Part shown: piece after piece, positions 53,568 through 64,000 of the stretch | How positions within the stretch are numbered: position 1 is the stretch's first letter | Layout of the letters: every line of letters starts with the position of its first letter | Source of the DNA: Strigamia acuminata | Lineage: Eukaryota; Arthropoda; Chilopoda; Geophilomorpha; Linotaeniidae | NCBI GenBank assembly: GCA_949358305.1 | Contig: OX442314.1 | Coordinates: 34,343,608-34,407,607 of the forward strand | Length of the DNA stretch: 64,000 nucleotides | Direction of reading: 5' to 3' | Position numbers and translations under genes: made by a program | The notes under the pieces: model-generated | Databases searched by the model: none | Told to the model about the DNA's origin: nothing | What the model saw: only the letters and a program-made list of their open reading frames with translations

Positions 53568-54896
53568 ATGAACAAAGCCAAGGCCACTTCCTGCGACAAT
53601 TTCGTAAGGGAGAATTCCACTTCCGATCCCTTCTCCCTACCCTACCACATCCTCACGGGTCGTCACCGTGGACCCATTATACTCTCCTCCAGCTTGGGAG
53701 AATCGGACCACGACCTCCATCTCCGTTTACTCCAAACTATTTTCCCAGGGATGACCTGGAGTGGGACACTCAGGCCGAGCGGGTTTCGAGGGACACGAGA
53801 GACAATTACATCCTATTCTCCAAAGACAAACTTAGACAAACGATAGAATTAGTGTTAACAAGGCTCCAGGCGGCGACGGAGTTCCGGCTGCCGCCCTGGG
53901 TCAGGTCCTAGACGTACTACCAAAGATCTGGCTTCGCCTCCTTAACAGCTGTTTCCACCACGGTGCCTTCCCAGTTTACTGGAAACGGGCCAAGGTGGTA
54001 TGGCTGCCTAAGGAGGAGGGTCGCTACCGCTCAATCTGTCTTCTACCTGTCTTGGGGAAGGTGCTGGATAAGTTGCTGAATGGAAGGTTGGTTCACTTAT
54101 TGTCACAGGAACAATTTGGCTTCCGGGCCCAGCGTAGTACCATACAGCCCATCAAAAGACTGACCTCTTTCATCCAAACCGAGCAAGAAAGAGCACGCCA
54201 TGTAGTGGCGGTCCTTCTAGATATCAGAAATGCATTTAATGTTGCTTAGCACACCAAATTCAGAGAGATACTGAGAAAGGCGGGGGTACCTGCCAATATC
54301 TTCTGGACGGTGAACTCCTTCCTAGATCAGCGAGTGGCGTCCTCAGGACCCCGTCAGATAGATACAAACATCGGATGTCCTCAGGGTTCCTCTTTGGCGC
54401 CCACATTATGGAACATCCTCATGGATGATTGGTTCTCCCTGTGGAACGACATGGGAGACATGGATGGCATGGCATTATTAGCGCAAGCCTTCGCCGATGA
54501 CAGCCTGGTGGCCATTTCGGCCGGATCACTGAGGGACCTGGAGACCCTCTGGACCACCTGCTGGACCCGGATCGAGGGATGGGCCAGATCTAATAGGCTC
54601 ACCTTTTCGGTCGAAAAAACACAGGCCGTCCATTGGACCAAGAAGACGGGCTGTCGTCCCCCACGACTAACAATGGGGCCAAATAATATAGTCTTTAACC
54701 CAACCGCCAAATACCTGGGAGTTATTGTGGATGACCACTTAACTTGGTTGCCCCATATTAACTATATGAGGAAGAAAGTTGAAACCATGGGACCGTCGTC
54801 TGTTCTTGGTGGCGAGTGCGAGATGGGGCCTGGTGAGGGGCACCAGGGTGGCTATGTAACGAAGAGCGATCTTACCGATGATTCTGTACACTGCAT
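53568..54896 (+). pseudogene. R1-type LINE reverse transcriptase
   Basis: SDPFSLPYHI, PRDDLEWDTQAERV and FSKDKLRQTIELVL are pre-RT motifs. RT motifs follow across one frameshift near 53900: YRSICLLPVLGKVLDKLL, QFGFRAQRST, VAVLLDIRNAFNVA (stop TAG at 54247-54249 in place of Trp), GCPQGSSLAPTLWNILMDD, the active site QAFADDSLV, KYLGVIVDDHLTWLPH, and RAILPMILY near 54880. It is then interrupted by the second Ulp1-bearing element. It is clearly decayed. Confidence 0.92.
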
Positions 54897-55056
54897 ATTT
54901 AATAAGTTCATAGCCATTAATTTGAATAATAGTTACAATAGCTGAATTAAAGATTAATTTGGATTCAACTAGAATTAATTTGGAATAAATATTGGTCAAT
55001 TGGATAGTGATTGATTATTTTTTTTAAATATTGTTTTAATTTTGATTAAGGTTCAC

Positions 55057-56004
55057 ATGGACGACATGACAAACAAGTTCAAACATGTGCGAGTCCATGA
55101 GTCGGACGAGGAGGACGATGCCACTTCAACACGCACAGGGGCGTCGACTCGACTTTACAAATTATTTAGTTGCGAATCCCGTTTAGAACAGATTGAAGAG
55201 GGGACAACTGCTTCTGACTCGACAACAATTCGGGAATTAAAGGATTTTGTTGAATATGATCGCCCATCTACGGACGGGAAGGAGCAGAGACAAGCACCGA
55301 AAACATATGATCGCCCATTAACACCAGCGGAGGCACGCCGAATTGAGCGACGCAAAGCCAGTGAGCAGGTAAAAAGACAGAAGGCCACGAAAGAGAAACA
55401 AGAACTTTCCGAAGATGGAATAAAATATATGAAGAAACAAGCAACTAAAACCATCGATCGGAATGAGAAGCGATTGCAAGAACTTCGACAAGAGCAGCGA
55501 AGTATGGCAGTTGCGGTTGGGAAAAAGAGCCTGAAGGGGAAAGATGGCAAAGTTATTTACGAAGCATGGTTTAAGGCCGCGGACAAATTACTTCTGCACG
55601 AAGCCATCATTCGCAAGAACATTCAGAAGGCGAGGGCCTTATATTGTAGAACGTCATATGCGGATCCATACATCGATTTGCCGCCGGTTTTGTATTCTTA
55701 CGAAGTTCGAATAGATGATGACAAACGTTTAGTGGCGCTGCAATTGGCCCTAGATTACAAGTGGAAGCCGCAGGATGATATTGCGGTGATAATGTTTGGG
55801 GACCCGCCTAGGATGCAGCAGCTAGATGAAGATTCCTGCGGGCCCACTGTGCTATATTTCGCACGCCGTTATTTAATGGACCGGGATTGGATGCGTCATG
55901 CGCATCCAATCCACTTGCGCCATCGCATTTTATACGAATTGGCCCAGAAAGAACTGGAACCTTACGAAGAGGAGAAGGAGAAGCTTAAACCTCCTCCGAT
56001 GTGA
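55057..56004 (+). pseudogene. Ulp1-like ORF of LTR element 2, catalytic His/Asp segment deleted
   Basis: The ATG at 55057 lies six bases after an acceptor (TTTTAATTTTGATTAAG). The open frame of 316 codons has the same acidic start as the first copy (MDDMTNKFKHVRVHESDEED against MDEMTGKFSRMDVRDSSDDD). It has an extra Lys/Glu-rich coiled coil (about 100-170) and the conserved YDRPLTP segment, then jumps to GDPPRMQQLDEDSCGPTVLY. The part that carries the catalytic His and Asp in copy 1 (about 130 residues) is absent, while Gln and Cys remain. It cannot be a working protease, but the frame is otherwise open, so it may be an in-frame deletion product. Polypurine tract and LTR follow. Confidence 0.8.
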
Positions 56005-56330
56005 ACTTGGAATTGGCAATTGTTTTTTTTATATAAAAAAGGAAAAGAAAAAAAAAGTATTATAATTGATGAAAAATCCCAAAAGTGTTTTGTAATTTAT
56101 AAATATTTAATGTGTATTAGGCTACACTGATTGAAATTGTTTTTTTTTTTTTTTAATTTTTAATTTTGTTGTGTTTTTTTTTTCACTAGTAAGGCAGAGA
56201 TATGAATAACACAAGGGAGTATAACTTGCAATTTTAATGTTAAAATGGAGATTAATAGAATGAATGACACAATTAGCTTAAATTTTAATTGCCCTTAGTT
56301 TTTGGAGACCAAAAAATTAAAGGGGGGAAT
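56005..56330 (+). other. 3' untranslated part and polypurine tract of element 2
   Basis: Shares AAAAAAAAGTATTATAA, ATGAATAACAC and a TTTTTGGAGACCAAAAAA-like region with 52800-53075. It ends AAAGGGGGGAA (56319-56329). Confidence 0.75.
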
Positions 56331-56801
56331 TGTCATGCGGTTGTGCGGAGTTGTCATGCGTCTCCCGACCGTCTCAAACCAGCGCAAGTATTGTAGAAAT
56401 TGCTAAAACCTATCATTAGATGGCGTCCGTGGTGATTTCGTCACGGACTGATCAATTGTAATTAATCAGGGGGGTATTATGATATAAAAGAGCCACTCTG
56501 GCTCATGGAGCTCAGTTCTGCCATGACTTCAAAGTGGTTAACATCAGCCAGTATATGGCGTGATGTGATCACTCCCTCCAAATTGGAAAGACAGTGTTAT
56601 TCATATCTTTAGTCTTAAGTCGTATTGTTTTGTATTTGTGTTTATGATTTGTATTCAAAGAATAAAAAGAAGTGTTTTGATTTCAATCTAAAACTCTGAC
56701 TCTCATTCATTTCACTCTTTAGTTTAGCCAGTTTAGTAAAGTAAAGTAATCTAGTAAATAAATCATTACGTGGTCCTAATTGGCCAAAGGGCCACGTAAC
56801 A
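56331..56801 (+). repeat. 3' LTR of Ulp1-bearing element 2
   Basis: Starts TGTCATGCGG and ends CCACGTAACA, with AATAAAAAG near 56660. It is 471 bp, a diverged relative of the 450-bp LTR at 53088. Confidence 0.85.
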
Positions 56802-57337
56802 ATATGGCCTTAGACGATTTTACGACTGTACATTCAGAGTCATCTCAGACTCACTCTCAGCAGTTAACCTAATTGCGTCTGGGGATGGATCCAACACTAC
56901 AGCGAAGCACAAGTCGTTTTTGTTGGCAAAAATCGAATAATCGCCCTCTTTACTAAAGCAGCAAAGCCAACTTAATAGTTTTACTGGCGTTTTAAGGGAC
57001 AGAAAATTTCTATTTAGCATAATTAACTAAACAAGTGTCCAATGACTTCAAACTTCACCCGAGATAAAGTTCAGTACAATGTAAACAATGATTTTGATTT
57101 GTTTTTTTAGATGCTTCAACATAAGGAGTCTGAATATAAGGAATTAAAACAGAATGTTTCGTGGTTGGAAATAAACTATCCTCCAATTTTTGCGTCCAAG
57201 GTTTCAACACGGGTTGCAGCTATTGGCGATACTTATGAAGAAATTCATACATTGACTCTATGCTTGAGGCACTTGCGATTGGTGATACAAGCTGAACCAG
57301 GCTAGAGCGTTACCAGCAACATATGAGATTCTACCCA
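56802..57337. other. Short coding-like exon, unassigned
   Basis: 57114-57305 follows a T-rich acceptor (GTTTTTTTAG) and is open for 64 codons (YKELKQNVSWLEINYPPIFA). It could be the first remnant of the HECT-type gene at 58736, but no family match is clear. Confidence 0.3.
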
Positions 57338-57625
57338 CTTCATATTTTAAGAGACAGTGGAAAATGCGACTGGGTGAACACTGGCAGCGTCTCTGGGACC
57401 TCCTCAGAGAAGGGCGCATGGACAAGAGAATTTCTGCCGAGAATCCATGACGCAGAAGGCTTGTCTCTTTCGCCGCCAATGACCTGGCTAATAACGAACT
57501 ACGGGCCATTCAACGCCTACTTCCACCGATTTAAGCAGCGTGAAACCGGTCCATTCTGCGAGGTAAACATCGATTATGTAGACGACGCAAACCACAGGCT
57601 GTTCCACTGCACTATAGCAGAAACA
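57338..57625 (+). pseudogene. R1-type LINE C-terminal fragment
   Basis: Pieces in different frames: WQRLWDLLREGRMDKRI, then NYGPFNAYFHRFKQRETGPF and YVDDANHRLFHC. This is the usual end of R1-like ORF2, where a Cys/His finger follows HGCFxAYLxRF, here partly lost. It is probably the far end of the LINE at 53568. Confidence 0.75.
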
Positions 57626-58735
57626 TTTTTTGGTAATAAGGGCGTGATCTCTTTCTTTCTTTCTTTTTATATTGGTTTCAGTGAGGAACCCACCAGAAAG
57701 CACCTCCTCTTCACATATCAGCACGCACACGGGTGGGCTTTCCCAGGGTACCCGGTGCGCTCTTCTCTTTGGTCGTTGTCAGTTCTTCCACTTACCCTTC
57801 ATTGATATAAGAATTATCTCATATAGCTCGTGGTTTTCTGATTCTCTCCACTTTAACACACTTGTAAGCAGAAGTTGTTTATCTCCCAACTTTGCTTATT
57901 CCTCAGTAATTTCTCCAATACGTAGTTATGGTACAATTTATTTTTCTTTGGCCTTCATCCATGCCATGCTTTCAATTATGAAAGTTCTATCTCCTACTCT
58001 TAGCATGACGGTTGCACAGATGCCCATGTTTGAGAATGGTTGATCACTGAAAACGATGAGATTCGATACAATGTCTCTCCCTTTAGTCCTTACAGGTGCC
58101 CAGGTGAAATAGTCGTCGATCACTGGTGATGTTGAGCGGTTTGTCTCTGCTCTTTTCAACAAGGCGGTTTGCACCTCATTCTCGGGCCCTGCACAAACCC
58201 TCTTAGAAAGCCCCCTTCTCTTCCAAAATAGACAACAACACAAACGGGTTATAAGGGCAACACTATTGTCCAGCTTGCAAATACTGATTATACAAATTGC
58301 ATGTCTTGGCTGAAAAAATGGTTGCAATGTCTATGGTTCAGAGCGGTTCTGGCTTAGTGTCATTTAATTTGATGTTATATAAAATAATGTTTGAGCCAGA
58401 TCTAAATCTTGAATACATTATCATAACGTCAATTGATACATAGTTGCTAGGAAGAAACTAAAATGTGTAAGTTAATGCATTGTTAAAACTTATTGGTCAA
58501 TTTGGCTTAAAACTTTCTTTACATTCACTTTTCAGCTTAATTTAAACAACAATGAGGAACTAAAACAATTTATTAGTAATGAAAGTGGATAGTGCTTTCT
58601 AAATGGATATCCTACAATATACACAGCGAGTATGAATGACTTGGAATTTATTGTAAAAAAACATCTACTTATATACTGTGTACATTAAAGCTTTGTATAT
58701 TAATAATTTAAAATATTTTTGCTTTAAATATTTAG
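57626..58735. other. No recognised gene
   Basis: TTTC microsatellite at 57650-57667, otherwise unassigned. 58736 begins after a splice acceptor (GCTTTAAATATTTAG). Confidence 0.35.
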
Positions 58736-59127
58736 GACCGACTGAAATTAAAGCTTTTAAAAAGGGGTTGAACTTGACAGACCCAAACTTTAGTTCTATT
58801 AAAATTCATTGGGCGCTATTTCTCCCTCTTTTTGTTCAACTGACATGCAGCATCACCAGAGATAAATTCAAGATGTTATACCACTAACGGTAATTTTCTT
58901 TAGAGAAAAGGGTGCCTGTTGAATTTGAAGATTTGCTGGCTTTTGTCACGGGTGCAAACAAAATTCCACCACTTAGATTTGAAAAAAAGATTTCCATTCA
59001 ATTTGTTGAGGAGCAAGGCAAATGCAGATCTCCATTTGCATCACGTAAAGATGTGAGATTCTCTTGGACAGGGGAGCAACAAGTGGCAGTCAAGTGGATT
59101 AAAAACGAATTAAAATCGATTGAATAG
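58736..59127 (+). pseudogene. HECT ubiquitin-ligase C-terminal remnant (G2E3-like)
   Basis: The first piece, TEIKAFKKGLNLTDPNFS...HWALFLPLFVQ, resembles the I-x-F-x-x-G-L ... LF segment of G2E3-type HECT domains and ends in a stop at 58885-58887. The second piece, after TTTTCTTTAG at 58903, reads PVEFEDLLAFVTGANKIPPL, matching LLxFVTGxxxxPPLGF. The catalytic-Cys loop is not recognisable (SPFASRKDVRF where PTAxTCxxxL is expected). HECT ligases move ubiquitin from E2 to substrate; this copy looks dead. Confidence 0.55.
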
Positions 59128-59307
59128 TTGGGTAATTTTAGGAAGGATGTGGAAACGACGTTGCAAGTGGGTGCGTCTTATGAGGAAGCAAATACACAGA
59201 AAATGTGGAAAAATAAAAGTAGAAGACCTCAAAATAAATTTGTGGGTCCCAAACGACCATTTTCGAACACAGAACTGACAAAGTGATTCAAAAACAAGCG
59301 CGAGAAA

Positions 59308-59505
59308 ATGTAAATGCAACATTCATATAGGAATGCAGTCTCACAATACAAAATCATGTAAATGCCGCACACATTCACGAATGCGGGCCTACAATACAAG
59401 CGCGTAGAAAGTCCCACAACCACATACGAATGCAGGCTTACAGAACGAAATCGTGCAAAAGCCACTTTCATGTGGAAAATGTGGGTTTGCAATACAAAAT
59501 ACAAA
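59308..59505. repeat. About 50-bp degenerate tandem repeat, 4 units
   Basis: Each unit holds an A/T start AATGC or similar, then ACATTCA, GGAATGCAGGCTTAC and AATACAAAA-like parts. The motif also occurs at 25005-25120 and 37905-38025, linking this site to the block shared by the RRM genes. Confidence 0.6.
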
Positions 59506-60226
59506 AATTCTGAGAAGAAAGAAAAATGAAAAAACGAAAAAAGCGATCAGAAAATTGACGGAGCTGGCGCGCGGTGCGGTTCGAACGACTCATGTTGGCG
59601 GGCCTTTGGAATTTGAATGATTTCATTACATAGATAATGGTTATTTCTTATCACCAGATGATATAATAAAATAAAATACGACAATTTGGCGAAATATTAA
59701 AAGAATAGGCCTTCTCAACACGGATCCGAGGAAATGGAAATTTGACACGAAACATTTCGATCGAAATGAAATAAACGAAAACTTACAAAATACTTAAATG
59801 CACATTGAATTAGCAGATAATTTCCACAGAGAACAACCTAATTCGAACTGAAAATCTAGTTCAAATATCGCCATCAACGAACAAAACCGGAGACGAAGCA
59901 AACGTGGCGAGCAGAACAAAGGCACAATTCATTCTACGGGGTCTACATTTTCAAACACGGACAAAAATCTTCGATGCTGAAGATTTAAAACTTCACGACC
60001 TGATCAAATGACGATTGGAAGTTGGATAAAAGTTGTTCATTTTAAAAATTGAAGAAAAAAAAATTAATTTTTGAAAATAAATATATTGTAACTGTACGAA
60101 TAATATTGAATTTTAACCAAACGAGATCATCAATTTTCCATAGTAAAATTTAACGAAATTTGCCATTGCCATTGCCAAGACTAGCGGCAAATTTCAACAG
60201 CGAGGATTCTAGGATGGTGCCCGCAT
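59506..60226. other. No recognised gene
   Basis: A/T-rich; nothing supported. Confidence 0.4.
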
Positions 60227-61090
60227 GCCAAACTCTAGCTTGACCGCACAAGCAGCCGGATCACCGGTGCGACCTATGCAGCCTGGTCAGTCTCAATTTA
60301 CCCACCAACAAAGATTCAACGTTGGAGGTACAGCTGGGTCAAGGTTCACATGCAATGGCAATGGCCAAGCGCACGCCCGGCCAGTCTGCCCTTTTCAAGC
60401 TGCCCTTTTCAGGCTGCCATGTGCCGCACCTGTGGCCGCACAGGACACATCGCTCTATCTGCAGGAATGGTCAGCCGTCCCCTCAGAACCTCCTTCTTTC
60501 GTGCCACTTAATTTGACCCCGGGTCATCCAGATCTCTCCAGACAGCAGGGACTTTTGGTCAACGGTCGTCTCCAACGACTCGTTTTCGTCAGATGACCTC
60601 TCCCGTGAACTTTGTGACTGCACAGCCAATGTCGAGTCACCAGTGGACAGCCAATGTTCTGCCCGACTCCCAGAACCAATCCATTGGACAAGCTGTATCA
60701 TCCATGCCCGCTTCCAGTGTTTTCGGTGGTCAACACCCGAATGCGCTGTCATCAAATCTTTCACCAGCATCCAATCTGAGCAATGCCAATGTTAATCAAG
60801 TATTTGCCAATGATTCTAATTTAAATTCGAATTCGAATTACCCGTTGTACTATCTTAACAGCGATAAGTGTTTGCTCCCACCCATTATGGTTGAAGCTGA
60901 TATTAACCACGTTTTTGTTCATTTTCAGCTGGACACAGGCTCCGAGTATACCGTCATGGACCAGGCGTGGAGAAGACGATAGAGGCCCTAGTCCAGCAAG
61001 GCATTTTCGTTCCCATCAGCGCTGATGGGACACGTGTGTTGCGGACCAGTCGATCCGCCATTGTGATTATTTCGAAGCCAGCTAGTAATG
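60227..61090 (+). pseudogene. Gypsy gag knuckle, protease and RT N-terminus, decayed
   Basis: The nucleocapsid knuckle CRTCGRTGHIAL is at about 60422; its last Cys is displaced by a frameshift. Asn/Ser-rich linker follows, then protease (HVFVHFQLDTGSEYTVMD), an abrupt jump at 60960 to RT (GVEKTIEALVQQGIFVPI), and SAIVIISKPAS. Related to 39873-40595. Confidence 0.82.
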
Positions 61091-61171
61091 GTTTACATTT
61101 AGTTTACATTTTTCTCATCTATTCTGGCAATATGCATCCATTAGGTCACGCAGAAAGAAATAACAAAAGCA

Positions 61172-61245
61172 GAGATAGATAGATATAGATAGATAGATAG
61201 ATAGTTATAAGTTATAGATAGATAGATATAGATAGATGGATAGAC
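61172..61245 (+). repeat. GATA microsatellite
   Basis: About 15 copies of AGAT/GATA with ATAT interruptions. It sits inside the decayed Gypsy element, between its two pol pieces. Confidence 0.95.
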
Positions 61246-61688
61246 ATTTCAAAAAGGCTTTTAAAAAAATTCCTTCCAAATATTCAAATATTTTCAAATT
61301 CCAGGAATCCACCACTCCAAAAGAGAATTATTTCCAAGTAGGCATTAAGATGGAAGCAATTCCCGAAACAAATCAAGAAATAACTTGTCCGGTGACAACA
61401 GTCATGGCAATCAAAGGAAGAAATATTGACATTTTATTTGACTGTTGGGAACATTGTTTTAATCTAGTTGTCTGTACGACTGGACACTCCAAATGGGCCA
61501 CTCGTTTGTGGACAAGGTCATTTGTGCACAAATTATTGTGGGACCCTATAGCCGCTGCCTTCGCCACCGAGGCCCTAGCAACTGGTCATAGAAGAAACAG
61601 CCAATGCTATTAGAGGAATTAGACTAGCGAGACCAAATACCCATTTGAGTTTTGAACAAGGATTAATCGTCTTATTGATATCGTCTTA

Positions 61689-61912
61689 TTGATATGGGCC
61701 ACCCCATTATTGGTAGTGGTGAAGACCGATGGGACACTCCAGCTATGTGGGGATTACAGGGCTACGGTAAATTGTGCCATTGTCCACGACTCGTATCCTT
61801 TGCCCTTGATCGCGGATATGCTGGCGTGTCTGAGGTTCTTTACTTTATTGGACCTGCGCCAGGCCTACCAGCAGATTCCGCTTACTCAGGCCTCTGCCCT
61901 GTCTGTCAAGTG
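61689..61912 (+). pseudogene. Gypsy RT fragment
   Basis: LLVVVKTDGTLQLCGDYRAT, then DSYPLPLIADMLACL, and LLDLRQAYQQIPL with the first RT aspartate. It continues the element at 60227 after an insertion at 61090-61640 and is cut before the active-site pair. Confidence 0.88.
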
Positions 61913-61929
61913 AGAGTAAATTGGATAGA

Positions 61930-63940
61930 GAGATAAGTTGTGGCGGCACACCCATGACTGGGACAAGGAGTTAGACAACTTCAGTTGGTTGCTCTAGTGG
62001 ACGAAATCGACTGTCCGCTGGACAAGGAGAAATTCCCAAAAAGTTCCATAACTATTGAAGAACTGCTGGACTTAATTCCAAATCTGTTAAATCGTTTTGA
62101 CATAAAACCAGAAATCACCGAATCTTTTATCAAACATGTAAAAAGATAAATGCAACAGTCAGAGCCATTAAGAATTTTAAATAAGATAAAGACAGAGAGA
62201 TAAGTTGTGGTGGCACCACTCCGTTTTTGGACAAGGCCATTTGTGCACAAATTATTGTGGGACCCTGTTGTAGGTATGGGTGGTTGAGATAGCTTCACGA
62301 AACCAGCAAAAAAAGCAGAAGAGACATCAAAAACAGTGCAGGGCACCAACATTGATTGAAGCCTACCAAAGCTACTACAGCAAAGGAAGAGATCAAAAAA
62401 AGAATTAGAAAAAGTTTTGCTTTTATATTATACATTTCATTTTTTCATTAGGCTGGGTTTATATACAGTATAGCAGAGAGAACAGCCAAGAGAGCTAGGT
62501 CTAAACCTTCCTGCAAGCACGGAGAGAATTGGAGCCAACTACTCGCAACATTTGAAGTGCCGCCAGGCACATGGGTGGATCGTTTGACCAAATATTACAA
62601 CTCTGCAAATGTGTCTGAACTGACCCACTAAATAATGCATTTGCCGGTTAAATATAACACAAAGTTATTTAGGAGTAAAAGGAAATGATAAGACCAGTTC
62701 AGGCTAAAGTGAAGGCATTGGACCACCAGATAGAATGGACACCAGATTGAATAAAGAAAGCTGAAAGAATGGATATGGATCCCAGCACTAATTTAATCTT
62801 TGCTGAATTGCAAATCCTCAGGTTCAGTTTCAGGACGAAGAGCAAAGTAATATTTTCATTTTCGAGTAAACCAGATACCACCAACCCACACTTGGAGGAA
62901 ACACCTCAAATACTCACACAATAAATGAGCATAAAAATGGCACCAGAATTCAAGAAACACACAGCAAGACACCTGGTTTAGTGGCCAGGAGATCATGGGT
63001 GCAATAAATATGTCGTCCAGCCTTTCCAGAAAAAAGAATTCGACTGGAGTAAGGTAGAGAGTGACGTTGAGTTTCTGTACTGCGAGTGCAAGCAGGAGGA
63101 GTGCTACGTCCATGATGAGCTGGTCCAGTAAGCGATGACCGGAAAGGTGTGGACACTGAACTGGACAATGAAGTAGACACTGGCGACGAACGACTATTTC
63201 TAGACAGAGAATTAAATACACATTTAGATTTGCCCATGTGTCTTATCATACGAGACATGAGGGATTTCCAAGACAAGACCCACGATTGCAGCACAATTAT
63301 CTTTCATGCTCACGAATGGTCAAGAAAATGAGGATTTGCATTTGCAACAAGGAGTGTGTGCAAACAAGCAATTTCAAAGCATTTTCTAGAGTTTGTCAAG
63401 AAAATATTCTGCAAACAATTTTAAATAAAAGAGTCACACATTTACAAATACTTTCGGGTCAATTCAAATTCAGATTAGGCCTAAAATCGAATGCAAACAG
63501 CAATTTTATGCAAACCAATATTGACTAAAATCAATTCAAACCATCCACTCAAAATCCAATCCTGATCCAGTATTCCAGTTCTTTGGTTATAGATTGATGA
63601 AATAAAATGCTGTAGAAATACGATTGAAAACCGATTGGAAATTGTGAAAAAGAACAAACCGAAGAAGAAACAAACAACCGATGCAAATGAATAGAAATGG
63701 AATGCACGAAATGGAAGGCAGATAAACCACGCGACTGTTGCTACTGTTGGTTGCTAATGCTAAGCCGACGGAAAAGCATCCGTTATTGTTTCACAACACT
63801 CGTTCTCACCAGAGCGGCGCTGCAAATCACGTCTGTCTTGCAAATTTTCAATTTCAAACAAAAAATTAATTTAAGCCCAAACATAACACAAAATAAAAGC
63901 CAACAAACCTCGACTTGCTTTATATTTACAGGTCAAACAA
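61930..63940 (+). repeat. Dispersed repeat K, copy 3 (longest)
   Basis: Contains all segments found separately at 42380-43140, 45840-46600 and 47180-48620, in order. Best coding traces are QLVALVDEIDCPLDKEKFPK with ITIEELLDLIPNLLNRFDIK at 61980-62115, and RELNTHLDLPMCLIIRDMRD at 63205-63264. The protein is unidentified. The element is bounded on the right by an LTR-family fragment. Confidence 0.7.
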
Positions 63941-63952
63941 AATTTTAAGCCG

Positions 63953-64000
63953 TCATGCATGGGGATCCCTCCTGTGTGTGACGGGTCGATTGCCGGTGTG
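63953..64000 (+). repeat. LTR-family fragment at the window edge
   Basis: GTCATGCATGGGGATCCCTC and GTGACGGGTCGATTGCCGG match the middle of the LTRs at 22520-22570 and 4140-4175. It continues beyond the window. Confidence 0.7.

Noticed and set aside
1-64000. tRNA, rRNA and snRNA genes
   Set aside because: Reading for tRNA B-box and cloverleaf patterns found only primer-site complements; no rRNA or snRNA motif was recognised.

Overview
The window looks like animal DNA, most likely from an arthropod. Genes are split by short spliceosomal introns of about 60-70 bp, coding is monocistronic with TATA boxes and AATAAA signals, and the transposon mix (Gypsy, Copia, BEL/Pao, R1-type LINE, a Tc1/mariner-like transposase with a DUF4817-type N-terminus, hAT-like MITE) is typical of arthropods. 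The species cannot be named from the sequence. Nearly all of the 64 kb is transposable elements in nested, duplicated and decayed copies. There is one 200-base assembly gap at 8404-8603.

Layout. 1-3499: 3' part of a Ty3/Gypsy element, with an 811-bp palindromic TA-flanked MITE inserted in its integrase. 3762-22174: one LTR element bounded by 597-bp LTRs and a 4-bp duplication (ATAA), about 11.6 kb without its nested insert. It holds a proline-tRNA-type primer site, a long T-rich leader, a damaged gag-pol (protease aspartate lost, integrase core absent), and a GC-rich, apparently spliced 3' ORF of about 780 codons. That ORF has a CxxC/CxxC cluster, one in-frame UAG and a PPxY motif. Its 3' LTR is split by an apparently intact 6.85-kb Copia element (15133-21986) whose two 433-bp LTRs look identical. 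22297-25925 and 31045-33715: two diverged copies of one block carrying LTRs related to those of the large element; the second copy keeps a small two-exon membrane-type gene that the first has lost. 26243-27073 and 39129-39635 (minus): two intronless RNA-binding protein genes, an SR splicing-factor type and a PABPN1/PABP2 type, both beside copies of the same repeat. 28641-29340: dead DDE transposase. 34200-37200: LTR fragments, hairpins and a 14-copy 29-bp minisatellite.

39873-64000: Gypsy, Copia, BEL/Pao and R1 LINE fragments, several copies of an unidentified dispersed repeat, and a HECT-domain remnant. At 51699-53537 and 55057-56801 lie two 3' ends of related LTR elements. Each has a splice acceptor, then a Ulp1/SENP-like cysteine-protease ORF, a polypurine tract and an LTR. 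The first protease is frameshifted and the second has lost its catalytic His/Asp segment.

How it fits together: the large element and the Ulp1-type elements share a plan, an extra ORF in the env position behind a 3' splice site. In the large element, a conserved splice donor inside the LTR or a small exon at 10832-10855 could feed that ORF. The large element cannot supply its own protease or integrase, yet its LTRs differ at only about 2 sites, so it was probably mobilised in trans recently. Host genes that look intact are few: the SR-type gene and the PABP2-type gene.
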